Positions 7,697 through 18,857 of a stretch of 37,618 bases of DNA are shown here, in pieces. The stretch's first letter is position 1, and each line of letters opens with the position of its first letter. Both the position numbers and the translations under genes were made by a program. The stretch is from contig JAFGEK010000049.1 in assembly GCA_016931625.1 (NCBI GenBank), positions 1 through 37,618 on the forward strand, read 5' to 3'. Under the pieces are notes generated by a model. The model ran no database searches, was not told the DNA's origin, and saw only the letters and a program-made list of their open reading frames with translations. Source of the stretch: Deltaproteobacteria bacterium. GTDB lineage: Bacteria > Myxococcota > XYA12-FULL-58-9 > JAFGEK01.

Positions 7697-10600
7697 TTAA
7701 CCGGTTGAGGCAACTTTAAAGCGAGGTACCCAAGTTCCCAATTCAGGTGAGCGTCTTGCAAGGATCGCTGCAGCGATATGGTTGGCTTTACGTACCTCTA
7801 AAGGGAAACGCGCAACTTCGTTTTCAGAAGCACCGATAGAGATTACGCCATTGATTAGTAAGATTTGAAATACTAATTCTTCACGACTGTTCCAGAAGCG
7901 AATGCGATCATAAGCGCAGAGATCAGCATGAAAATCTGAAAGGTCGATTTCATAATCAAGATTTTGGCAAATATCTTCAATAGCGTTAATCATTTCTGGC
8001 ACTGCAATGGCAGGAGCGAATTCACGAGGTGCATAACGATCATTGCTTGGCTCATAACGATAAAATGGTGTTGATAAGGTGAAACGATTGTGATCATCAT
8101 CAACAAAAGTTACGTGAGTTGACTCGTGTGCTTCAAGCAATAAGAGATTGTAGCCTTCAAGCTCTATAGGCAGATTAGTGCCATCTTCAAGTATGCCACC
8201 AAAAGTGCTTTGCATAGCTTGTAACACTTTATCTTTATTGCGTTGAAAACGTGAGCTTACTTCTTCATCTTCTAAAAGAAACGTTACAATATCACGCGCG
8301 GCTTTAGCTGCACCGCTAAACTCATAACCATTTCGAGCCAATTGGGTTTTAATAACGCCGGTATGTATTTTTGCTTCGCGGATAATATCGGCGAATACTT
8401 CAAGTACTTTATCCATTCCTTCTGGATGAACAAAGGGATTGCCACAAAAAGTAGAAACTAAGGGCTCGTAGATTTGGTCATAGACTTCACGAGAAAGTAC
8501 AATGCTCATACCATTATTACACATCAACATATAAACATTTTTCAATACATCGTAGTCGACACGATCAATAGCTAATGGTTTATCATTATAGACAAAGCTT
8601 TGATTTATAAAAGCTGCTGAAATAACTTCGTGGGCAGTGAAGACATCATCGGCGCCATTGCGGTAGCCCAAGCATGTATAAAATCTGCCTTGAATTTTAG
8701 CTTCATGCCATTCAAGTAAATCATCAATGGTATGACGGTACCGCACTACTAAATCTGAGCGCCCGGCGAACTCTAAGCCAGCACGCAGCGATGGTTGATC
8801 ACCAGCAGTACCTTTATTTTTACGCAATCCACGAACAAGTGTATTTTTTAAAACATAATGAGGGTCGTCGCTTAATTCAACCGATGAACCATAAACCGGT
8901 TCATAGTTGTTGATATAGAAAAAGCCATTTACACGAGTGGGTGATAAGAATTTATTAGGGTTGCAAATCCCCGGTATAGTAACGCGTGGGTTTTTAGGAT
9001 GATCAAGATTTGAGTAGCTACCTCTTTTTAACAAATCACCAAAACGTCTTTTCCAGCTTTCGGTTATATCTGTTAGGCGCATAAAATCACCTTGCTCAGT
9101 ACCAAAAGCATAAACTTGACGATCTTCGCCGCACCACAATGACAACATATCACCAGCTAAAATATCTATGCTTTTTAGTTGGTTAGCTATTTCATCACCA
9201 GAAGCTAACTGATCCATCATAGCTGTAATAGTTTCACTTTTACCTGTGCCGCTGTCAGCACTGAATACTAAAGTTTTGCGTAAACCATTTTTAAAGGTAA
9301 TGGTAATCATAGCGCCATGCACCGGCATGCCACCTAGGGCTTTAACTAGTTCATTGTGTAAAGTTAGGATTGATTTTTTAAAAAAGCCAAAATAATCAGT
9401 ATCTTCTTCTCTAGCGACCCATGCAGTTGGTAAGATACGTCCATCAGTCTTTTTATCAATTATATACCCGGTTTTATAACTTTCACCCATGCATTTAGCA
9501 GGTATACCAAAAAGCAATACTGCATCCCAGTCGGAACCATTTAGTTTTTCACGTAGTTGCATTTCTGGGATTTGTGGGAACAAACGCATTTCATCGCTAA
9601 TAAATTGAAAATAAGACTTGTGCATAACAAGAAGTATTTTAAAGGGACCAACGGGGATAGCTTTACAAACGTAACTGTCTAAATCAGCGGTTTCAGCAAA
9701 GCGGCTAAGTCTTGATTGCAGCAAAGACAATTCAGGTTTAACACTGCCAGTTGAATCATCCGAACCATGGCGTAAAATAAAACCATAGCGATAATCTGAC
9801 ACTCGCTTGACTGCACCTGTTACTGATTTCGGATCAGGATCTAATGCAGCGGTAGCGCCAGCAAAAATAGTGCCCTGAACTATATGTTGAAGATATTCAG
9901 GTAGATTGGAGTTAGCTTTTATATTGGATAGTTCTTCATAGCCGATTTCAAAAGTAGTAGTAGCGGTTACCTTGTTTTCAGGAATTTCAAAAGCATACAT
10001 TAGTTCATTGATTAATACATTAAGACGACTATGCAAACCATGTAGGGTCGCTACCTTTTCACTATAGTTGTTAGTCTTGAGCTCGGCTGTAAGTACTTTA
10101 ATAGTACTAGCGCCATGCCATTCATTATAAATATCTGTGAGTAATTGTCGAAATACCGGATCAATAAGTTGACGGTCATAATAAGCAGATAAGCACGCTA
10201 GTGGACCATATTGTTTTTGTATTTCGGTAAAAGTTAAATCTAATAGTTCGGGATGACGACGACAGACTTTTTTAAGTAAGCGGCGATATAGCACACGAAA
10301 AGTTCGGCTATCAATCATCTCATCAACAGAATTGCATGGTTGCCATTTGATAAATACTTTATCGGCGATTGACTTGCCTTCTTCAATACAATAGACCGAA
10401 CCCCATTCGCTCGGTCTAACTCCCATACCTTTAATTGGCTTTTTGTAACCTTCAATGGTGAAAATAGCTTCAAGATCATGAAGCAGATGTTGCATTTCAT
10501 CTGGTCCACCCACTTTAAAAAGGTCCTTAAGCTTTTCAACATCGCGGTCAAGCTTTTCAAACTCATTCCAGTAGTGGGTTAATATTTTAAGGTAGACTTC

Positions 10601-13600
10601 TAGGGTTTTTTCAAAACGGATGTAACTTTTATAATCACCTATAACTAAGCCGCCTAAAGAGGCGCGAATGAAACCTTTACCAGCATAAGTAACATCAACT
10701 TTGCGATAACGTGCGATAGCATTTAAAAACTCGTGAATGTTACGATTATCGTCATTTTGAACGAGTTTGAAACAGGCATAAAATGCACCGCTCGGTGGAA
10801 TTAATTCAGTATCAGGTATAACTTTTTGATGCGCACAAAGCAGTGCATCAATACGTTTTTGTACATCACGACGTAAACGTACTTCAAGACGCAATTTTTT
10901 TAATGAGCGTACTACATTACTTAAAGCTTCAGATAAATGTCGAATACTTGCGCCGCGTTGTTGCAGTCGTAAAATGTGATCATAACCATCAAGCAATTTG
11001 GCAAATACTATTACAGGAAAGTCATCTTGACTAATATGAGCCAAGGTTCCGGTAAGCAGTTCTTTTTGTGTAGCCCATATAGGTCCATAAGAAGTCAAAT
11101 CAACAATACGGCCTGCAAGCTTTTCAAGCTCGTGAGTGTAACGTTTGACCGCAAGACCGTTTTCTAGCTTAAGCAATGTTAAATATAGAGACATTAAATG
11201 CGGGGCAGACGCATTTTTATGGGCGTATTCAACAGCCTCTGGATAGTTAGAATGTATTATACCGGTACGATCTCCTGAGCCTTGTAATCCTTTCGTAGTC
11301 GCCCCAATAGTAATAATACGAACTGATTTTGAAATTTGGTCGCGATAATGTTCATAAATTTGGGCGACACAAAGGTCACCTTCACGCGCTTTATAATCGC
11401 GAGTTACTAATTTGTGGTAAGCATTATCATCAAGAATTGTAATCCCATATTCACTTGCAAGTTGAAGCAAGCGTAAAATAGATTCACGACGATAAGTTAC
11501 ACCAGTAGGATTATGAGGAGTATTTAGTACCAGTATCATACTACGACAATACAAATAGAATACTTCAGGAAAACGACGTAATGAGTATCGTAGCTCTTCG
11601 ATCTTACTAAGTAGTGCTACGGGATCAAGTTCATAGTATCTATTAAGAGGGACACGGATAATATCTGAAGCGGGAAAATACTTTTCAGGAAAGACATCAT
11701 CATAGCTCCACGACATTGCGGGCATAATTAAAATAGGATAAAACGAACCACGTTCAATAACTTTTAATAACGCTTCAATTTCTCCGACTGCGGTCGGATC
11801 AATTTCACCGCGCAAATCATCCATGGCGCGTTGTGCGGATCTGACAGCTTCATGAAACGGTGTAAGAAGCTTACGTACTTTGCGATCATAGTTTGATACT
11901 TGCGAACCAAAGTTATGTTCAAGATGACCGTGAAGCGCTCCAAGACCAAATTTGCTCATAGTGTTTTTCAAAAGTGCAGCAACTCCACCGGTGAAATTGC
12001 CATAAGCTGCTTTTTCTAAACTCTCTTCGGTCTTACGAGTAAGACGACCAGCAGCGTGAGCAGCACGATAGAAAAGACTTTTAGTTAAATAATCTGTCTT
12101 GCTAACATTAAGTTTTGAAGCATCCCATTGGGTAGGTGCAAGTGCTAGTAATTGTGATTGTTTGATTGCTGCCTTAATTTCATCAGAACTTTCTTCTGGA
12201 ATTGATAGTTCACGTTTAAGTTCGATTAATCGTTGTCGACAAATGGCGAGGTCGTGTGAGCAGAAGTCAGCAACGGCTTTGCGTACTTGTTCACGATGAA
12301 ATTCGCCTATTAGTGTTAAAGCACCACGGCCACCACCTGGAACTAAGGTGGCGGTATATACCTTAGGATTAAGGCTACTATAAAAATATTTCATCCATTT
12401 TTGTGCTGCGTTTTTGGCGATTTCTTCACCCATACGTTGCCGCGCTTCATCATCGCCGCGAGCAAGTCGAGTTATAAAGCGCACCATACGGCACATTTTT
12501 TTAAAGGTGAGATAATCAAACAAATCATCTCGTCGCCATTCATAAGCACGAATTTCATCAATATTCGCAGTGAGAATACCTAAATCTTCTAATCTACTGC
12601 AGGCACTATCGAGAGCATCACCAATACAGTCGAGCACATCAGGGGAAAAACGTTCAAGAATTTGTCGTAAGACTAGTTGGGTATTAGCAGGTCGCCCAGC
12701 GAATCTAGTTTGGATATTACGCAGGGTTTGCACAACATGAGGAAATAGTGTGTATACTATAGTAGTATTAGATAAACGTGCTCTTTCTGAACAATCAATT
12801 AATATAAGGCGCCCAATTATACTACGCCACTTGTTAGTGAGTCCCATTTCACAGGAGAAGACACCATGTGGAATACGGGTAACACGGGTTACGAATACTT
12901 GGTTAGGTTCTGCTCGCATATGAGCAATTAACTCATCGTCAAGCCGATCTATACCTGGCACTAGTCGTACGGGGTTTACGCCACTGGGACCGAATTTATC
13001 AAACACATGCTTTTGAATTAGATCAATAACCCTTTTGGGGCTTTCAGTGATTACTACACGATTAAATAGATTTGCACCTTCGAAATTGACGAATTCAGTA
13101 GCATCAACAAGAAAAGCTCGTTCTTCAGCATTAGTATTGTAATGCAAGCTAGAATCAATCAGTCGCGCTAATGATTTTATTAATAAGATATATTGTTCAT
13201 GGTTGACGCCGAGGGTTTCAACATAACCATAAAGAGATTTTATTTCTTTGCCAAAAACAATGCGAGAAACAACATCTCGCATGTGCGCAGTTACCGGAGG
13301 GGTTCCGATTGATAGGCTATAGCGAGTGAGTGCATCAATATGGCGGGCATCAAGTGTTTGCTGTTTGCCATTGATTTCGTAGGTAATGCCAACGTGTTTT
13401 TTTAGGCGATTATTAAAATCATCAGCAGCTTGAACAATACGGAATATATTTGATACGCCGGTTGACGGCATGATCTGATTAAGCAGCGAGAAGCCCAGTG
13501 AATCGAAAGATTGTTCATATTCACGTACTTGCCGGGCAACTGCTTCACGCTCACTAATACTTGCTTCAGCAAGATCATCAGGATCAGGGAGTGCTAAGAT

Positions 13601-13708
13601 TTTATCAATCTCAGGAATGAGATGTGTATAAATACGGCCTTCTTGCATGGTGGCCGCAAGTGATTTCAGAGTTTTAACTTGCTCCATCAGAGCGCCAGCT
13701 TGTTGCAT
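7697..13708 (-). CDS. 2003-residue fusion: PLP aminotransferase plus PEPCK-like P-loop kinase
   Basis: Domains in order: residues 1-640, helical and unassigned; about 640-1050, a class I/II aminotransferase fold with NTPHNPTG (729-736), DDNAY (760-764; Asp761 should bind the PLP nitrogen), TTKGLQGSGDRTG with candidate PLP Lys806, and FIRASLGG with carboxylate-binding Arg1015; 1050-1400, a linker region; about 1400-1760, a phosphoenolpyruvate-carboxykinase/HPr-kinase-like domain with P-loop SADSGTGKSE (Lys1490), a downstream AGDMLSLW segment that could hold the metal-binding Asp, and NPRVTIPG; the rest is unassigned. No signal peptide or membrane segment, so cytoplasmic. ATG at 13708 has AAGGA upstream. 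Motifs in both domains look catalytically intact. Substrate and physiological role are unknown; a two-step enzyme linking an amino or keto acid to a nucleotide-dependent phospho-transfer is one possibility. Confidence 0.85.
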   Translation of the reverse strand: MQQAGALMEQVKTLKSLAATMQEGRIYTHLIPEIDKILALPDPDDLAEASISEREAVARQVREYEQSFDSLGFSLLNQIMPSTGVSNIFRIVQAADDFNNRLKKHVGITYEINGKQQTLDARHIDALTRYSLSIGTPPVTAHMRDVVSRIVFGKEIKSLYGYVETLGVNHEQYILLIKSLARLIDSSLHYNTNAEERAFLVDATEFVNFEGANLFNRVVITESPKRVIDLIQKHVFDKFGPSGVNPVRLVPGIDRLDDELIAHMRAEPNQVFVTRVTRIPHGVFSCEMGLTNKWRSIIGRLILIDCSERARLSNTTIVYTLFPHVVQTLRNIQTRFAGRPANTQLVLRQILERFSPDVLDCIGDALDSACSRLEDLGILTANIDEIRAYEWRRDDLFDYLTFKKMCRMVRFITRLARGDDEARQRMGEEIAKNAAQKWMKYFYSSLNPKVYTATLVPGGGRGALTLIGEFHREQVRKAVADFCSHDLAICRQRLIELKRELSIPEESSDEIKAAIKQSQLLALAPTQWDASKLNVSKTDYLTKSLFYRAAHAAGRLTRKTEESLEKAAYGNFTGGVAALLKNTMSKFGLGALHGHLEHNFGSQVSNYDRKVRKLLTPFHEAVRSAQRAMDDLRGEIDPTAVGEIEALLKVIERGSFYPILIMPAMSWSYDDVFPEKYFPASDIIRVPLNRYYELDPVALLSKIEELRYSLRRFPEVFYLYCRSMILVLNTPHNPTGVTYRRESILRLLQLASEYGITILDDNAYHKLVTRDYKAREGDLCVAQIYEHYRDQISKSVRIITIGATTKGLQGSGDRTGIIHSNYPEAVEYAHKNASAPHLMSLYLTLLKLENGLAVKRYTHELEKLAGRIVDLTSYGPIWATQKELLTGTLAHISQDDFPVIVFAKLLDGYDHILRLQQRGASIRHLSEALSNVVRSLKKLRLEVRLRRDVQKRIDALLCAHQKVIPDTELIPPSGAFYACFKLVQNDDNRNIHEFLNAIARYRKVDVTYAGKGFIRASLGGLVIGDYKSYIRFEKTLEVYLKILTHYWNEFEKLDRDVEKLKDLFKVGGPDEMQHLLHDLEAIFTIEGYKKPIKGMGVRPSEWGSVYCIEEGKSIADKVFIKWQPCNSVDEMIDSRTFRVLYRRLLKKVCRRHPELLDLTFTEIQKQYGPLACLSAYYDRQLIDPVFRQLLTDIYNEWHGASTIKVLTAELKTNNYSEKVATLHGLHSRLNVLINELMYAFEIPENKVTATTTFEIGYEELSNIKANSNLPEYLQHIVQGTIFAGATAALDPDPKSVTGAVKRVSDYRYGFILRHGSDDSTGSVKPELSLLQSRLSRFAETADLDSYVCKAIPVGPFKILLVMHKSYFQFISDEMRLFPQIPEMQLREKLNGSDWDAVLLFGIPAKCMGESYKTGYIIDKKTDGRILPTAWVAREEDTDYFGFFKKSILTLHNELVKALGGMPVHGAMITITFKNGLRKTLVFSADSGTGKSETITAMMDQLASGDEIANQLKSIDILAGDMLSLWCGEDRQVYAFGTEQGDFMRLTDITESWKRRFGDLLKRGSYSNLDHPKNPRVTIPGICNPNKFLSPTRVNGFFYINNYEPVYGSSVELSDDPHYVLKNTLVRGLRKNKGTAGDQPSLRAGLEFAGRSDLVVRYRHTIDDLLEWHEAKIQGRFYTCLGYRNGADDVFTAHEVISAAFINQSFVYNDKPLAIDRVDYDVLKNVYMLMCNNGMSIVLSREVYDQIYEPLVSTFCGNPFVHPEGMDKVLEVFADIIREAKIHTGVIKTQLARNGYEFSGAAKAARDIVTFLLEDEEVSSRFQRNKDKVLQAMQSTFGGILEDGTNLPIELEGYNLLLLEAHESTHVTFVDDDHNRFTLSTPFYRYEPSNDRYAPREFAPAIAVPEMINAIEDICQNLDYEIDLSDFHADLCAYDRIRFWNSREELVFQILLINGVISIGASENEVARFPLEVRKANHIAAAILARRSPELGTWVPRFKVASTG

Positions 13709-13978
13709 AAGTTTACTTCCTTTTAACCAAAACTTTTATAAGACGACAGGATATATCTGCATCCAGTTTTTAATAGCAATTTTGTCGAACTATAGTCAGC
13801 CATTTTCGCAAAATTGGCGGTGTAGACGCATCTGGTCTCCCTGCTGATGAATAACAGTGCGTCAGATAATTCGACGAACTATATTTTTTTTATTATTAAT
13901 ATTGTTTTTAGTGGTTACCAAAGTCTGAAAATAGAGAAATATTACCTTTTAATATTAATCATTTTTTATCCCACCTTT

Positions 13979-14006
13979 TTGACGCTTTGCATAAAAAGCG
14001 CATAAG
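13979..14006 (+). promoter_or_regulatory. Candidate promoter for the mre-rod operon
   Basis: TTGACG (13979-13984) followed after 16 bases by CATAAG (14001-14006) resembles a housekeeping promoter with a good -35 and a weak -10. It would give a leader of about 280 bases that includes the ACGATATTAG repeats. Other promoters nearer mreB are possible. Confidence 0.3.
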
Positions 14007-14170
14007 TTTAGTATACCTTCTTGTTTATCAATATAGCTATGCTAAAGAACTCTAGGTAGCCATTTTATTTATTGGCACGTTAATTTAATGCTGTAACTCA
14101 AAAAACTTAATTATGTCGAGCGAAAATGGCCCGAAAAAGGAACAGGTAAACAGTAGTCAAGCAAAATGTA

Positions 14171-14203
14171 ACGATATTAGGAACGATATTAGAACGATAT
14201 TAG
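14171..14203 (+). repeat. Three near-tandem ACGATATTAG copies in the mreB leader
   Basis: Exact ACGATATTAG copies at 14171-14180, 14183-14192 and 14194-14203, spaced by two bases and then one. The last runs into the TTAGGGACACTCCCTA motif. The spacing of about one DNA turn suits a protein-binding array, but a slippage-generated repeat is equally possible. It lies 90-120 bases before the mreB start. Confidence 0.5.
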
Positions 14204-14215
14204 GGACACTCCCTA
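14199..14215 (+). repeat. 17-bp motif shared with cysK upstream region
   Basis: ATTAGGGACACTCCCTA, differing by one base from the minus-strand copy at 1833-1849. The TAGGG/CCCTA ends are an inverted repeat and could form a small stem in the mreB leader RNA or serve as a binding site. Confidence 0.45.
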
Positions 14216-14289
14216 TTAGGAAATTGTTGCGCCTGGGATTAGTGGGATGCTATCCCTCCTTCATCACGTTGGATTATCGAGGTAATTGA

Positions 14290-16254
<1,965 letters not shown>

Positions 16255-16258
<4 letters not shown>

Positions 16259-16767
16259 ATATTTTAATTTATGCGATGATTGGCTGGCTAATTATGACAA
16301 TCATAACTGCCCTCGGATCGCGTTTTACTATCGGCCATTTATTGCCTGATATTTCTGTTGTTATTGTAGTGTTTATCGCCATTCGCAGAGAAATTATTCC
16401 GGTTATTATTACTGCAACTATTATTGGATATTTTGAAGGGCAACAAGCATTAGCACCGATAGGCTTACATGAAATGGCGCTAACAATATGTGCATTATTT
16501 GTTTACCTTACCGTAGGAAACCTAGCTGGTAACGGTCCACGTTTTTTTGCTTTAACTTGCGGTGGAATCGTTATGCTATACCACTTATTGCTTTATATTA
16601 TTATTAATATTTTTGGTAACGCAGTTGGATTTTCTAGTTGGGTTACTTCGATTTTATTACCATCAGCGCTAGTTACTGCAATGCTTGCTTTAATAGTAAG
16701 GCCACTGTTGATGTTTGTTGAACGTAAACTCTACGCTCAACAACACGAGGAGTTATCGTGGCATTAA
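16255..16767 (+). CDS. mreD: Rod shape-determining protein MreD
   Basis: Small integral inner-membrane protein of the elongasome that works with MreC. 170 residues with about five hydrophobic segments and short charged loops, such as AIRREIIP and FVERKLYAQQHEE near the end. Sequence conservation in this family is low, so the call rests on length, topology and position between mreC and mrdA. The start ATG overlaps the mreC stop (ATGA), and its own stop lies 10 bases inside mrdA. Translational coupling through the operon is likely. Confidence 0.88.
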
Positions 16768-18857
16768 TCAGCCTACTATCAACTCAAGCGGTAAATCGTA
16801 GTCTTCGTCCTCGATTTATTGTGGCAATGATAGCAACGGCAATAGCGTTTGTTGTTATTCTATTACGTTTATACACACTTCAGGTAATACGCGGAGAAGA
16901 GTTAGCGAGTAAAGGTGAGCGAAATTTTGTACAAGAAGTAGTTATACCACATGACCGTGGAATAATTTACGACCGTTATGGTCGAATAATTGTTGACAAT
17001 CGACCATCATTTGACTTGCAAGTAACACCAGCATTTTTAGGAAAGCGCGCTAATGCTGAAGCTACAATAGCAAGAGTTGTACAATTATTAAGACTTGAAG
17101 AATCTGAAAGTAATAATATTAAGGAACAGGTATTTAGTATAAAAGCGGCTGAGCGTTTTTTACCTATCGTGGTTTACCGCGATCTTAATGCAGAACAAGT
17201 TGAAGCGATTGAAGCTGAACGCTCAGTGTTTTTACTAGATGGTGTTGATATCGTAGAAGCAAAACGTCGCACTTATCATTATGGAGCAACAGCGGCACAC
17301 TTACTTGGATATGTAAATGAGATAGACCCGCAATCACTGGAGCAAGAACGAAGACAAGGCAATCCCAAAAAATATAAGCTTGGTGATTATATTGGTCGCT
17401 CGGGGATTGAGCGTACTTATGAAGATGTTCTGCGTGGAATAGATGGCTATGAAAAAGTAGTTGTCGATGCTAAGGGTCGTCGTCAACAGGATGACTTTTT
17501 TGAACAATTTTTAGGTGACTTTCGACGTGTTGAACCTACACCTGGACATAACATTTATTTAACTATCGATATTGAGTTGCAGCAACGAGCTGAAGCTGCA
17601 TTTCATGGAAAAGCTGGTGCAGTGGTAGCTCTTGATCCTCGTAATGGCGCCATAAGAGCCTATGTTTCACTACCTAGCTATGATCCCAATCTTATAGTTA
17701 GTGCGATGGCTAAAGAAGAAAAAAACCGTATTGATAATGATCCACTCAAACCATGGCTAAATCGTCCAATTCAAGGTCAATATGCTCCCGGATCAACATT
17801 TAAAATAGTTACGGCACTAGCAGCTTTGCAACATCAAGTAGTCAGTACTAAAGAGCATATTTTTTGTCCTGGGCACTATCGTATGGGGAATCATGTTTGG
17901 CGTTGCCACAAAGAGAGTGGTCATGGATCTGTAGATATTAATGATGCTCTTAAGGTTTCTTGTGATGTCTATTTTTATACTTTAGGAGCACGTTTAGGTA
18001 TTAACCAATTGGCCGATATGGCACGCCACCTTGGGTACGGTAGATGCAGTGGTATTGACTTACCAAATGAAAAACCCGGTTTGGTGCCTGATGAAAAATA
18101 TCATGATCGTGTTGATGCCAAAACTGGTGGTTATCAACGCGGAATGGTTATTAACACTGCAATTGGACAGGGGTCCTTATTAGTGACACCCTTGCAACAG
18201 GCTATAGCATATTCTGCAATAGCTAATGGCGGTACAATTTATAAGCCGCAGTTTGTCGAGCGTATTGAAACTGCGGATTTTCGTGTAAATTACCGCTTTT
18301 TACGGCAATCAGCTACTTGGCGAGATCCAAAAGAAAATAATGGATTATTTGAAGGTGCACCGTTGAATGATGCAGGTATGCGATCAGTTGAAGCTTTACA
18401 ATCATTAGTGCACTCGCAAGTGGCTGGAAATCCACCTATGTTAATGCAGTCATTTATACCAAATGTAATTGAAAAGCTTAAAGTCTCTAAAGAAGATATC
18501 AATGCAGTGAATCAAGGGTTGGTTTCTGTAGTAGAGTCTCCAAGTGGCACGGGTTATTGGCATCGTTCAAAGGTTATTAGCATGGCAGGAAAAACTGGTA
18601 CTGCGCAGGTTGTGCGTTTAGGTGCTAATCGTCTTAAGGCAGAAGATATGGATTATTTTCAACGTGACCATGCTTGGTTTGTTGCTTATGCTCCTTTCGA
18701 AAATTCTGAATTAGTGGTTGCAGTATTGAATGAGCATTCTGGACATGGTGGTTCGCAATCAGAGCCCATAGCCGTGGCCATTATAGATGCCTATTTTGAA
18801 ATCAAAGCGGCTGCAAAATCAAAACCAATAGCAACTATGAGTGATAGCAGACCATGA
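16758..18857 (+). CDS. mrdA: Penicillin-binding protein 2 (elongasome transpeptidase)
   Basis: Peptidoglycan DD-transpeptidase of rod elongation, partner of RodA. A short cytoplasmic tail and one membrane anchor (about 19-40) precede the dimerisation/pedestal domain with HDRGIIYDRYGR, then the transpeptidase domain. Active-site motifs are SxxK at Ser346-Lys349 (APGSTFK), SxD/N-type triad Ser401-Cys402-Asp403, and KTG at 612-614. 699 residues is slightly long for PBP2; there is extra sequence of about 60 residues (around 535-595) between the second and third motifs. GTG at 16758 with GAGG upstream is chosen, overlapping mreD. rodA starts at its stop codon (ATGA). Confidence 0.95.
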   Translation: MALISLLSTQAVNRSLRPRFIVAMIATAIAFVVILLRLYTLQVIRGEELASKGERNFVQEVVIPHDRGIIYDRYGRIIVDNRPSFDLQVTPAFLGKRANAEATIARVVQLLRLEESESNNIKEQVFSIKAAERFLPIVVYRDLNAEQVEAIEAERSVFLLDGVDIVEAKRRTYHYGATAAHLLGYVNEIDPQSLEQERRQGNPKKYKLGDYIGRSGIERTYEDVLRGIDGYEKVVVDAKGRRQQDDFFEQFLGDFRRVEPTPGHNIYLTIDIELQQRAEAAFHGKAGAVVALDPRNGAIRAYVSLPSYDPNLIVSAMAKEEKNRIDNDPLKPWLNRPIQGQYAPGSTFKIVTALAALQHQVVSTKEHIFCPGHYRMGNHVWRCHKESGHGSVDINDALKVSCDVYFYTLGARLGINQLADMARHLGYGRCSGIDLPNEKPGLVPDEKYHDRVDAKTGGYQRGMVINTAIGQGSLLVTPLQQAIAYSAIANGGTIYKPQFVERIETADFRVNYRFLRQSATWRDPKENNGLFEGAPLNDAGMRSVEALQSLVHSQVAGNPPMLMQSFIPNVIEKLKVSKEDINAVNQGLVSVVESPSGTGYWHRSKVISMAGKTGTAQVVRLGANRLKAEDMDYFQRDHAWFVAYAPFENSELVVAVLNEHSGHGGSQSEPIAVAIIDAYFEIKAAAKSKPIATMSDSRP

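Noticed and set aside
14171-14203. CRISPR-like array
   Set aside because: Units are 10 bases with one to two base spacers and no cas genes are present; this is a short tandem repeat.
14113-14289. 58-codon plus-strand open frame ending just before mreB
   Set aside because: No ribosome-binding site; its translation covers the ACGATATTAG repeats and the 17-bp motif, so it is better read as leader DNA. The tight stop-to-start distance from mreB is the only argument for it.
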